From: CAYTZH01 sp964442285
Lineage (GTDB): Bacteria; Myxococcota_A; UBA9160; JAFDET01
Assembly: GCA_964442285.1 (NCBI GenBank)
Contig: CAYTZH010000005.1
Coordinates: 62,001-126,000 of the forward strand
Length of the DNA stretch: 64,000 nt
Direction of reading: 5' to 3'
The position numbers were made by a program, and so were the translations under genes. Each line of letters opens with the position of its first letter. Position 1 is the stretch's first letter. The notes beneath the pieces are model-generated. The model saw nothing but the letters and a program-made list of their open reading frames with translations, ran no database searches and was not told the DNA's origin. Positions 48,045 through 56,400 of the stretch are shown here, one piece after another.

Positions 48045-50411
48045 GTGGACGGACCCGCTCCCTTCCGAGATCCGCGCCTCGACGTCGACCGGCGGGCCCA
48101 GGACCTGCTCGGGCGCATGACCCCCGAGGAGAAGGTCGCCCAGCTCGGCTGCGTCTGGTCCACCCAGCTGGTGGAAGGGGAGGGCTTCTCCCCGGCGCGG
48201 GCAGCCGAGCACCTGCACCACGGCACGGGCCAGATCACCCGGATCGGCGCCTCGACGGGGCTCCGCCCCCGCGAGAGCGCCGCCTTCATGAACGCCGTGC
48301 AGCGCTACCTGGTGGAGGAGACGCGGCTCGGGATCCCCGCGCTCGTCCACGAGGAGAGCACCGCGGGCTTCTGCGCGCGCGACGCCGACCAGTTCCCCCA
48401 GGCCATCGGCCTGGCCAGTACCTGGGACCCGGAGCGGGTCGAGCGGGCCGCCGCGGCGATCCGGCGGCAGATGCTCGCGGTCGGGGCGCGCCAGACCCTG
48501 GCGCCCGTGCTCGACGTGGCGCGCGACCCGCGCTGGGGCCGGGTGGAGGAGACCTACGGCGAGGATCCCTACCTGGTGAGCCGCCTGGGCGTGGCCTACG
48601 TGCGCGGCATGCAGGGCCACGATCTCCGCGAGGGCGTGGTCGCCACGGGCAAGCACTTCCTGGGCTACGGCCTCTCCGAGGGCGGCCACAACCACAAGCC
48701 CGCCCACCTGGGCCCGCGCCTGCTGCGGGAGGTCTACGCGCGGCCTTTCCTCGCGGCGATCCAGGAGGCGGGCCTGGCCTCGGTGATGAACGCCTACAAC
48801 GAGATCGACGGCCTGCCCTGTGGCGGGGCGCGCGAGGTCCTCGACGACCTGCTGCGGGGCGAGCTGGGCTTCGAGGGCACCGTCGTCGCCGACTACTTCA
48901 CGACGCTCCTGCTGATCGCCTCGCACCGGGTGGCCGCGGACAAGGGCGCGGCCGCCCGGATGGCGCTGGAGGCGGGCCTGGACGTCGAGCTGCCCGCCCT
49001 CGACTGCTATCGCGAGCTGCTGGACGACCTGGCGCGCGGCGCGCTCGACGAGGCGCTGGTGGACCGCTCCGTGCTCCGGGTGCTGCGACAGAAGCTCGCC
49101 CTCGGTCTCTTCGAGGCCCCCTTCGTCGAGGCGGACCGCGCGGCGGAGGTCTACCAGACCCCCGAGGTCCGGGGGCTGGCGCGGGCGCTGGCGGTCCGCT
49201 CCCTGGTGCTGCTGAAGAACGAGGGCGAGCTGCTGCCCCTCGACCCGACGGCGCGCATCGCGGTGGTGGGGCCCTGCGCGGACGACGTGCGCCTGCTCCA
49301 GGGCGACTACCACTACCCCGCCCACGCGGAGATCGTGTACCTGCGCAGCGACGACGACCTGGGCGCGGTGCTGCCCCGCAGCGACGCCGGGAGCGTCTTC
49401 GCGCCGGGCCCCTTCTACCCGCCGACGGTGACGCCCCTGGCGGGCATCCGCGCCGCCGTCGCCGATCCCGGGCGCGTGGTCCACGCGCCCGGCTGTGCGC
49501 TCACGGGCGACGACCGCAGCGGCTTCGGCGCGGCGGTGGCCGCGGCCCGGGAGGCCGACGCGGTCGTCGTCTGCGTCGGCGGTCGCTCGGGTCTGGTGCC
49601 CCAGTGCACGGTCGGCGAGTTCCGCGACGCCTCGGACCTCGGCCTCACCGGACTCCAGACCGCCCTGGTCGGGGCGCTGGCGGAGACGGGGACCCCGCTG
49701 GTCCTGGTGGTGATCAGCGGTCGCGTGCACGCGCTCGGCGACGCGGTGGAGCGCGTCGCCGCCGCGATCGAGGCCTGGGTGCCGGGGGAGGAGGGCGGCC
49801 ACGCCCTGGCCGACGTGCTCTTCGGCGCGGAGAACCCCTCGGGACGTCTGCCGGTGACGCTCCCGCGCAGCGCCGGCCAGGTGCCCCTCTATCTGGGGCA
49901 GCACTGGCCGACCCGGGGCGCGGCGGGTCCGTTCTGCCCGGACTACGTGAACGAGCCGGCGACGCCGCTCTTCCCCTTCGGCCACGGCATGTCCTACACC
50001 CGCTTCCGCTACGCGAACCTGGAGATCTCGCCGGCGACGGGGCCGGTCGACGGCGTCGTCGAGATCGCCTGCGACGTCTGCAACGACGGCGAGCGCGCCG
50101 GCGAGGAGGTCGTGCAGCTCTACCTGCAGGACCGGGTGGCGAGCGTGGCGCGTCCCTTCCAGCAGCTCGCCGGCTTCGCCCGCGTGGCCCTGGCGCCCGG
50201 CCAGACCCGGCGGGTGCGCTTCTCGCTCCACCCGAGCCAGCTCGCCTTCTACGACCGGGAGATGCGCTTCGTGGTGGAGCCGGGGGAGGTGACGGTGCGG
50301 ATCGCTGCGTCGAGCGAGGACGTGCGGCTCGAAGGCCAGCTCGTGCTCCGCGGCGAGACCCGGGAGCTGGACCCGCGGCGGGTCGTCCCCACCGCGGCGC
50401 GGCTCGACTAG
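48045..50411 (+). CDS. glycoside hydrolase family 3 (beta-glycosidase)
   Basis: This 788-residue enzyme is predicted to remove beta-linked glucose or xylose from the non-reducing end of oligosaccharides. The GH3 N-domain barrel contains LAPVLDVARDPRWGRVEETY, KHFLGYGLSEGGHNH and the nucleophile D283 in EGTVVADYFTTLL. The second domain has SLVLLKNEGELLPLD and VVCVGGRSGLVPQ. A fibronectin-III-like C-terminal domain (SPATGPVDGVVEIACDV onwards, VVQLYLQDRVASVARPF) completes the family. No signal peptide is visible, so it is likely cytoplasmic. GTG 48045 follows GGAGG. Stop codons interlock with the convergent alpha-E gene through CTAG at 50408-50411. Exact sugar specificity is unknown. Confidence 0.93.
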   Translation: MDGPAPFRDPRLDVDRRAQDLLGRMTPEEKVAQLGCVWSTQLVEGEGFSPARAAEHLHHGTGQITRIGASTGLRPRESAAFMNAVQRYLVEETRLGIPALVHEESTAGFCARDADQFPQAIGLASTWDPERVERAAAAIRRQMLAVGARQTLAPVLDVARDPRWGRVEETYGEDPYLVSRLGVAYVRGMQGHDLREGVVATGKHFLGYGLSEGGHNHKPAHLGPRLLREVYARPFLAAIQEAGLASVMNAYNEIDGLPCGGAREVLDDLLRGELGFEGTVVADYFTTLLLIASHRVAADKGAAARMALEAGLDVELPALDCYRELLDDLARGALDEALVDRSVLRVLRQKLALGLFEAPFVEADRAAEVYQTPEVRGLARALAVRSLVLLKNEGELLPLDPTARIAVVGPCADDVRLLQGDYHYPAHAEIVYLRSDDDLGAVLPRSDAGSVFAPGPFYPPTVTPLAGIRAAVADPGRVVHAPGCALTGDDRSGFGAAVAAAREADAVVVCVGGRSGLVPQCTVGEFRDASDLGLTGLQTALVGALAETGTPLVLVVISGRVHALGDAVERVAAAIEAWVPGEEGGHALADVLFGAENPSGRLPVTLPRSAGQVPLYLGQHWPTRGAAGPFCPDYVNEPATPLFPFGHGMSYTRFRYANLEISPATGPVDGVVEIACDVCNDGERAGEEVVQLYLQDRVASVARPFQQLAGFARVALAPGQTRRVRFSLHPSQLAFYDREMRFVVEPGEVTVRIAASSEDVRLEGQLVLRGETRELDPRRVVPTAARLD

Positions 50412-51463
50412 CCCGCGGGCTGGCTCTGGCTCTGGGACTGGGAGCCGTGGGGAGCGGGTCGCGCCGACTGCAGGGCGCGGGCCTGGGCGCGCAGGGCGTC
50501 GAGGGGCGGATCCAGGTAGTCCTCGTGGATGGCGTCGCAGAGCTCGCCGGTGCTGTCGACCACCCAGGTGAAGACATTGTGGGCGCCCAGGCGCAGCACG
50601 TCCTCCACGGTCATCTGCACCAGCTCGCCGCGCAGCCGCTCGAGCAGGCGCCACGAGCGCCGCTCGAGCTCGGGCGGGTCCTCGGCGCGGAGGCGCAGCA
50701 AGAGCCCGCGGGTGCGGTCCAGGTTGTGGAACACCGAGCGGGGGAAGGTGCCGTCGAAGAGCAGGAAGTTCGCCACCCGCAGCCCCGAGAGCACGTTGCC
50801 GCTGTTCTTGAAGAAGGGCTCCACGGCCGAGCAAGAGCGCAGGATCGCCAGCCACTGGGCGGCGTCGGCGGTGGTCTCGCCCTCCGGCTCGTCGGCGTCG
50901 CTGCCGAAGCTGTGGTGCTTCACGTCCAGGATCCGCGCGGTCATGCCGCTCCGCTCCACCGCCCGGCCGAGCTTCATGAACACGAAGGGCTCCTCGTGGA
51001 GCATGGTGCTGTAGCAGATGCCGTGGAAGAGCATGCACTGCTTGCAGAGGTGGTCATAGAAGGCGTTGCGGTCTTTCTGGTAGAGGCGGCGGGCGCTGCG
51101 CCCCTTCATCCAGAGGTAGAGGTCGTTGATGCTCTCCCACATCTCGAGGCTCATGGTCTCGCGGATGGTGCGCCCGTTCTCCCGGGCGTAGCGGAGCGAC
51201 GACCACAGGGAGGCCGGCTCCTCTGCCGACCAGGTGAGGTACTCCTGCACCGCCTCGCCGTCGTCGACGCTCTTCTCGCCCACCCGCTCCACGAAGGCGT
51301 CCTCCGCGCCGGAGACCACCACCACGGGACGCCAGGGCTCGGCCGCACGACCGCCCACGTCGAGCTGGAAGCTGTGGTTGACCGTGAGCAGCCGCGCGAG
51401 GGTGTCGATCCGCTCGAGATAGCGCGTGAGCCAGAAGCAGCTGTCGGCCACCCGCGAGATCAC
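50408..51463 (-). CDS. alpha-E domain protein (stand-alone)
   Basis: This 351-residue, all-helical protein belongs to the alpha-E family found with circularly permuted ATP-grasp enzymes. Start: VISRVADSCFWLTRYLERID, the signature N-terminus of the domain. Helical blocks WESINDLYLWMKGRSARRLY, FVFMKLGRAVERSGMTARIL and LRVANFLLFDGTFPRSVFHN follow. The family is thought to form a complex with the ATP-grasp partner; biochemical activity is not known. GTG 51463 overlaps the upstream ATP-grasp stop as GTGA. The C-terminal tail is Gln/Ser-repeat-rich (SQSQSQSQPAG). Convergent with GH3. Confidence 0.85.
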   Translation of the reverse strand: MISRVADSCFWLTRYLERIDTLARLLTVNHSFQLDVGGRAAEPWRPVVVVSGAEDAFVERVGEKSVDDGEAVQEYLTWSAEEPASLWSSLRYARENGRTIRETMSLEMWESINDLYLWMKGRSARRLYQKDRNAFYDHLCKQCMLFHGICYSTMLHEEPFVFMKLGRAVERSGMTARILDVKHHSFGSDADEPEGETTADAAQWLAILRSCSAVEPFFKNSGNVLSGLRVANFLLFDGTFPRSVFHNLDRTRGLLLRLRAEDPPELERRSWRLLERLRGELVQMTVEDVLRLGAHNVFTWVVDSTGELCDAIHEDYLDPPLDALRAQARALQSARPAPHGSQSQSQSQPAG

Positions 51464-52938
51464 GCGGCGTCCCCGCCGAGCACCCAGGTGTCCTTGGAGC
51501 CGCCACCCTGGCTCGAGTTCACCACGTAGGAGCCCTTCACCAGGGCGACCCGGGTGAGGCCGCCGGGCAGCACCCAGCTCGAGGTGCCGGTGACGATGAA
51601 CGGCCGCAGGTCGACCCGTCGCGGCGCCACGCCCTGGCGCGTCCAGGTGGGACAGGCGGAGAGCTCCACCAGGGGCTGGGCGATGTAGTTGCGCGGGTCG
51701 GCCTCGATCGAGGCGCGGAACTCCGCCAGCTGCTTCCTGGTGGCCTTCGGCCCCATGAGCATGCCGTAGCCGCCGGCCTCGTTGACCGCCTTGACCACCA
51801 GCTGGTCCAGGTGCTCGAGGGTGTAGCGGCGGTCGTCCTCCCGGTCGCAGATGTAGGTGCGCACCTGGGGCAGGATCGGCTCCTCGGAGAGGTAGAAGCG
51901 CACCATGTCCGGCACGAAGGGGTAGATGCCCTTGTCGTCGGCGACGCCGTTGCCGATGGCGTTCACCAGGGCCACGTTGCCCTTGGCGTAGGCCTGCACC
52001 AGGCCCGGGACGCCCAGCATGCTGTCGGGCCGGAAGAAGGCCGGGTCCAGGAAGGCGTCGTCCACCCGGCGGTAGATCACGGCCACCGAGCGCGGCCCGC
52101 GGATCGTCTTGGCGTAGACCCGGTCGTCCTCCACGAAGAGGTCGTTGCCCTGCACCAGCTCGCAGCCCATGCGGCGAGCGAGGAAGCTGTGCTCGAAGTA
52201 GGCCGAGTTGAAGGGGCCGGGGGTGAGCACCACCGAGTGTCGCTCGCCGCCGCCGCCCGGGGCCACCGCGTTCATGGCCCCGCGGAGCTTCGCCGGGTAC
52301 ATCTCCACCGGCGCCACCAGGGAGTCCCGGAAGACGCTCGGGAAGACCTTCTTCATCATCATGCGATTCTCGAGGACGTAGGACACGCCGGACGGGGTCC
52401 GCACGTTGTCCTCGAGCACCGTGAGCCGACCCCTGCCGTCGCGGATCAGGTCGATGCCTGCGATGTGGACGTAGACCCCCTTGGGCGGCCGGATGCCCTT
52501 CATCTTCGGCAGGAAGGCCTTGGACCCCTCGACGAGGTACCGGGGTACGACGCCCTCGTCGAGGATGCGCTGGTCGCCGTAGACGTCCTCGAGGAAGAGG
52601 TTCAGGGCCCGGATCCGCTGGACGAGCCCCTCCGAGACCTTCTCCCACTCTCCCGCCGAGACCACGCGGGGGATGAGGTCGAAGGGAAAGATGCGCTCGG
52701 TGTCGCCGCCCCCGGTGTAGACCGAGAACGTGACGCCGCTGCGCAGGAAGGTGGCGTCGGCGAGGCGCTGGCGGCGGCGGAACTCGGCCCGACCCAGCTC
52801 GTTCAGCCGCCGAACCACGCCCGCCACGGGACGGTGGGGTCGCAGGCTCTGCGTGAAGAACTCGTCGAAGGTGTCGGGCAGCGGCTCGTAGCCGTCGAAG
52901 AGCAGCGGGGAACCGGAGGGGGCTCGTTCCTGCGGCAT
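51460..52938 (-). CDS. circularly permuted ATP-grasp ligase
   Basis: This 492-residue protein is of the type-2 circularly permuted ATP-grasp family, predicted to form an amide or peptide bond using ATP. Family features: LFLEDVYGDQRILDEGVVP, VLEDNVRTPSGVSYVLENR, ESHFLARRMGCELVQGNDL-like segment, and LVVKAVNEAGGYGMLMG with the nucleotide-binding Lys. YIAQPLVELSACP and SYVVNSSQGGGSKDTWVL complete it. ATG 52938 follows AGGAGG. It is the first gene of the leftward pair with the alpha-E gene and is divergent from the transglutaminase-DUF2126 gene. The substrate is unknown; comparative-genomics studies have predicted peptide-like products. Confidence 0.88.
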   Translation of the reverse strand: MPQERAPSGSPLLFDGYEPLPDTFDEFFTQSLRPHRPVAGVVRRLNELGRAEFRRRQRLADATFLRSGVTFSVYTGGGDTERIFPFDLIPRVVSAGEWEKVSEGLVQRIRALNLFLEDVYGDQRILDEGVVPRYLVEGSKAFLPKMKGIRPPKGVYVHIAGIDLIRDGRGRLTVLEDNVRTPSGVSYVLENRMMMKKVFPSVFRDSLVAPVEMYPAKLRGAMNAVAPGGGGERHSVVLTPGPFNSAYFEHSFLARRMGCELVQGNDLFVEDDRVYAKTIRGPRSVAVIYRRVDDAFLDPAFFRPDSMLGVPGLVQAYAKGNVALVNAIGNGVADDKGIYPFVPDMVRFYLSEEPILPQVRTYICDREDDRRYTLEHLDQLVVKAVNEAGGYGMLMGPKATRKQLAEFRASIEADPRNYIAQPLVELSACPTWTRQGVAPRRVDLRPFIVTGTSSWVLPGGLTRVALVKGSYVVNSSQGGGSKDTWVLGGDAA

Positions 52939-53064
52939 AGGCCTCCTGATTCTAGGCGCCCGCCGTCCGAGCGCCATGCCGGACCCCCACCCCGGGTGGG
53001 AGGCCGCGCGCGTGCCGGGGGCGGCACATGTCGGCGCGGCGCGCTCTGCGGCAGACTCCCGACC

Positions 53065-56000
53065 ATGGCGATCCGCGTTGCCTTCCGACACGAGACCACC
53101 TACCGCTACGATCGCCTCGTCCGGCTGACGCCCCAGGTGGTGCGGCTGCGGCCGGCTCCCCACTGTCGCACCCCGGTGCCGAGCTACGCGCTGCGGGTGT
53201 CGCCCTCCCCCCACTTCCTGAACTGGCAGCAGGACCCCCAGAGCAACTGGCTGGCCCGGCTCGTCTTCCCCGATCCCGTCGACCACCTGCGGGTCGCGGT
53301 GGACCTGGTGGCCGAGCTGACGGTCATCAATCCCTTCGACTTCTTCCTGGAGCCCGACGCCGAGACGCTCCCCTTCGCCTACGACCCGTGGCTCTCCAAG
53401 GAGCTCGCGCCGTTCCTGGAGACGGAGGTGCCGGGGCCGCGCCTGCGCGCCTGGCTCGGGGACGTGCGTCCGGAGGGACGCACCGTCGACTTCCTCGTCG
53501 CGCTGAACCAGCGCCTGACGGACGAGGTCCGGTACCTGATCCGCATGGAGCCCGGCGTCCAGACCTGCGAGGAGACGCTCGAGCGTGGCAGCGGCTCCTG
53601 TCGCGACAGCGCCTGGCTCCTCGTCCAGATCCTGCGTCACCAGGGGCTCGCCGCCCGCTTCGTCTCCGGCTACCTGATCCAGCTCGCGCCGGACGAGCGT
53701 CCCCGGGAGGGACCCGCCGGACCCGAGCGGGACTTCACCGATCTGCACGCCTGGGCCGAGGTCTATCTCCCGGGCGCCGGCTGGGTGGGCCTCGACCCCA
53801 CCTCCGGCCTCCTGGCCGGCGAGGGGCACCTGCCCCTGGCCGCGACGCCGGATCCGGCCTCCGCGGCGCCCATCACCGGCGGTGTCGGCGAGTGCGAGGT
53901 GAGCTTCGACTTCGCCATGGACGTGCAGCGGATCCACGAGGATCCGCGGGTCACCCGGCCCTACACCGACGCGGAGTGGGCTCGGATCGAGGCGCTCGGC
54001 GAGCAGGTGGACGCCGACCTCGCCGCCGGGGACGTGCGTCTCACCCAGGGCGGGGAGCCCACCTTCGTGGCGGTGGACGACATGGAGGGGGACGAGTGGA
54101 ACTACGAGGCCCTGGGCGAGGAGAAGTACCGCCGCAGCGAGGCCCTGCTGCGCCGGATGCAGCGTCGGCTCGCGCCCGGCGGCATCCTCCAGTTCGGCCA
54201 GGGCAAGTGGTACCCCGGCGAGTCGCTGCCGCGCTGGGTCCTCTCCTGCTACTGGCGCAAGGACGGGGAGCCGATCTGGCGCGACCGCAGGCTCCTGGCC
54301 GGGAGCGAGGTCCAGCCCGAGGCCAAGTTCGACGATGCGCTCCGCTTCGCGCGCACCTTGGCCCGGGACCTGGGCGTGAATCCCGAGGCTGCGGACCCGG
54401 CCTTCGAGGATCCCTGGCACTTCCTCCAGCAGGAGGGGGCGTTGCCGGTGAACGTGGACCCCTTCGACAGCCGCCTGGACGATCCCGAGGAGCGCGAGCG
54501 CCTGCGGCGGGTGTTCGACCGCGGGCTCGGCGAGCCGGTCGGCGTGGTCCTGCCCCTGCAGCGGGTCCGCGGGCGTTCCGGGCCGGAGTGGCAGACCGGG
54601 CTCTGGATGCTGCGCGGCCGTCACCTGACCCTCGTGCCCGGCGACTCGCCGGTCGGCCTGCGCCTGCCCCTGCACCGGCTGCCCTGGCAGGAGCCCGTCA
54701 CCCGGGGGAGCGGCGAGCCCCTGGATCCGAGCGTGCCGCGGCCGCCCCTGCCGCCCCACCCCGGCGAGCCCGGTCGACGCGCCATGCCCGGCGTCGGGGC
54801 CGACGGGCACCCGGGCCTCGACGCCGTCCGGCCGCCGCGCACCCCGGCTCCGGACCGGATGCCGGCGCCGGCGCAGTCGGCGGACTGGGTGGTGCGAACC
54901 GCCCTGTGTGTCGAGCCGCGGGACGGCCGCCTCCACGTCTTCCTCCCGCCCGTGACGCTCCTCGAGGACTGGCTCGACCTGGTGGCCTCGGTGGAGGCCA
55001 CGGCGGCGGCGACCGGGCTTCCCGTGGTGCTCGAGGGCTACCCGCCCCCCGGCGATCCGCGCCTCGATCGCTTCAGCATCACGCCGGACCCCGGCGTGGT
55101 GGAGGTGAACGTGCGCCCGGTGGCGAGCTGGCGCGCGCTGGTGAACGAGGTCACGGACCTCTACGCCGACGCCCGGGAGGAGCGCCTGGGCACCGAGAAG
55201 TTCATGCTCGACGGTCGCCACACCGGCACGGGCGGCGGCAACCACATCACCCTGGGCGGCCCCTCGCCCCTGGAGAGCCCCTTCCTGCGCCGGCCGGATC
55301 TGCTGCGCAGCCTGGTCGGCTACTGGCTGAACCACCCGTCGCTCTCGTACCTCTTCTCCGGTCTCTTCATCGGTCCCACCAGCCAGGCCCCCCGCGTGGA
55401 CGAGGCCCGTCACGAGAGTGTGTACGAGCTGGAGATCGCGTTCGCCCAGGTGCCGGAGCCCGGCGTCGACTGTCCCCCGTGGCTCGTGGACCGCCTGTTC
55501 CGCAACCTCCTGCTCGACGTCACCGGCAACACCCACCGGGCCGAGTTCTGCATCGACAAGCTCTACGCCCCGGAGACCGCCAGCGGTCGGCTCGGCGTGC
55601 TGGAGCTGCGCGCCTTCGAGATGCCGCCGCACGCGCGCATGAGCCTGACCCAGCAGCTGCTGCTCCGCGCCCTCGTGGCCCGCTTCTGGCGCGAGCCCTA
55701 CCGGGCCCGGCCGATCCGCTGGGGCACGCGCCTCCACGACCGCTTCCTGCTCCCCCACTTCGTCGACGCGGACCTGCGGGAGGTGCTCGAGGAGCTCGGG
55801 CAGCACGGCTACGCCTTCGAGCGGCGCTGGTTCGACTCCCACTTCGAGTTCCGCTTCCCGAAGATCGGGGTCGTCGCGCCCGCGGGCGTCGAGCTGGAGC
55901 TGCGCCACGCGATCGAGCCCTGGCACGTCCTCGGAGAGCAGCCCGGGGGCGGTGGTAACGTCCGCTTCGTGGACTCCTCCCTCGAGCGCATCCAGGTGAA

Positions 56001-56400
56001 GGCGCGCGGTCTCGTCGGCGATCGCTTCGCCGTGACCTGCAACGGCCGCCGCCTGCCCCTGCATCCGACGGGGACCGAGGGCGAGTCGGTGGCCGGCGTG
56101 CGCTTCCGGGCCTGGCAGCCGGCCTCGTGTCTCCACCCGACGATCCCCGTGCACACGCCCCTGGTCTTCGACCTGTTCGACGGCGGGGCGGGCCGCTCGC
56201 TCGGGGGCTGCACCTACCACGTCTCCCATCCCGGCGGGCGCCACTACGACGTCTTCCCGGTGAACGCCTTCGAGGCCGAGGCCCGGCGGGCCGGACGCTT
56301 CCAGCCCTTCGGCCACACGCCCGGGCCCATGGCGCTGCCGACCTCCGAGGGGAACCCGCAGTATCCCCACACCCTCGACCTGCGCCGGGGCGGCTCGTGA
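53065..56400 (+). CDS. transglutaminase-like protein fused to DUF2126
   Basis: This 1111-residue protein has an N-terminal bacterial transglutaminase-like region (about 1-270): a beta-rich lead (RVAFRHETTYRYDRL), the catalytic Cys in ERGSGSCRDSAWLLV, His in FTDLHAWAEVYLPG and Asp in VGLDPTSG. The remaining ~830 residues belong to DUF2126, containing RLTQGGEPTFVAVDD, FGQGKWYPGESLPRW, FMLDGRHTGTGGGNHITLGG, LSYLFSGLFIGPTSQAP and HVSHPGGRHYDVFPVNAFEA. The region looks like a large amidohydrolase/ligase-type module of unknown chemistry. Known as a frequent neighbour of ATP-grasp/alpha-E genes. ATG 53065 has a weak ribosome site. It overlaps the next gene as GTGA. Confidence 0.9.
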   Translation: MAIRVAFRHETTYRYDRLVRLTPQVVRLRPAPHCRTPVPSYALRVSPSPHFLNWQQDPQSNWLARLVFPDPVDHLRVAVDLVAELTVINPFDFFLEPDAETLPFAYDPWLSKELAPFLETEVPGPRLRAWLGDVRPEGRTVDFLVALNQRLTDEVRYLIRMEPGVQTCEETLERGSGSCRDSAWLLVQILRHQGLAARFVSGYLIQLAPDERPREGPAGPERDFTDLHAWAEVYLPGAGWVGLDPTSGLLAGEGHLPLAATPDPASAAPITGGVGECEVSFDFAMDVQRIHEDPRVTRPYTDAEWARIEALGEQVDADLAAGDVRLTQGGEPTFVAVDDMEGDEWNYEALGEEKYRRSEALLRRMQRRLAPGGILQFGQGKWYPGESLPRWVLSCYWRKDGEPIWRDRRLLAGSEVQPEAKFDDALRFARTLARDLGVNPEAADPAFEDPWHFLQQEGALPVNVDPFDSRLDDPEERERLRRVFDRGLGEPVGVVLPLQRVRGRSGPEWQTGLWMLRGRHLTLVPGDSPVGLRLPLHRLPWQEPVTRGSGEPLDPSVPRPPLPPHPGEPGRRAMPGVGADGHPGLDAVRPPRTPAPDRMPAPAQSADWVVRTALCVEPRDGRLHVFLPPVTLLEDWLDLVASVEATAAATGLPVVLEGYPPPGDPRLDRFSITPDPGVVEVNVRPVASWRALVNEVTDLYADAREERLGTEKFMLDGRHTGTGGGNHITLGGPSPLESPFLRRPDLLRSLVGYWLNHPSLSYLFSGLFIGPTSQAPRVDEARHESVYELEIAFAQVPEPGVDCPPWLVDRLFRNLLLDVTGNTHRAEFCIDKLYAPETASGRLGVLELRAFEMPPHARMSLTQQLLLRALVARFWREPYRARPIRWGTRLHDRFLLPHFVDADLREVLEELGQHGYAFERRWFDSHFEFRFPKIGVVAPAGVELELRHAIEPWHVLGEQPGGGGNVRFVDSSLERIQVKARGLVGDRFAVTCNGRRLPLHPTGTEGESVAGVRFRAWQPASCLHPTIPVHTPLVFDLFDGGAGRSLGGCTYHVSHPGGRHYDVFPVNAFEAEARRAGRFQPFGHTPGPMALPTSEGNPQYPHTLDLRRGGS

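Noticed and set aside
52939..56370. Extension of the ATP-grasp frame to 56370 (about 1140 extra codons)
   Set aside because: Antisense to the transglutaminase-DUF2126 gene; the ATP-grasp protein starts at ATG 52938 after AGGAGG.
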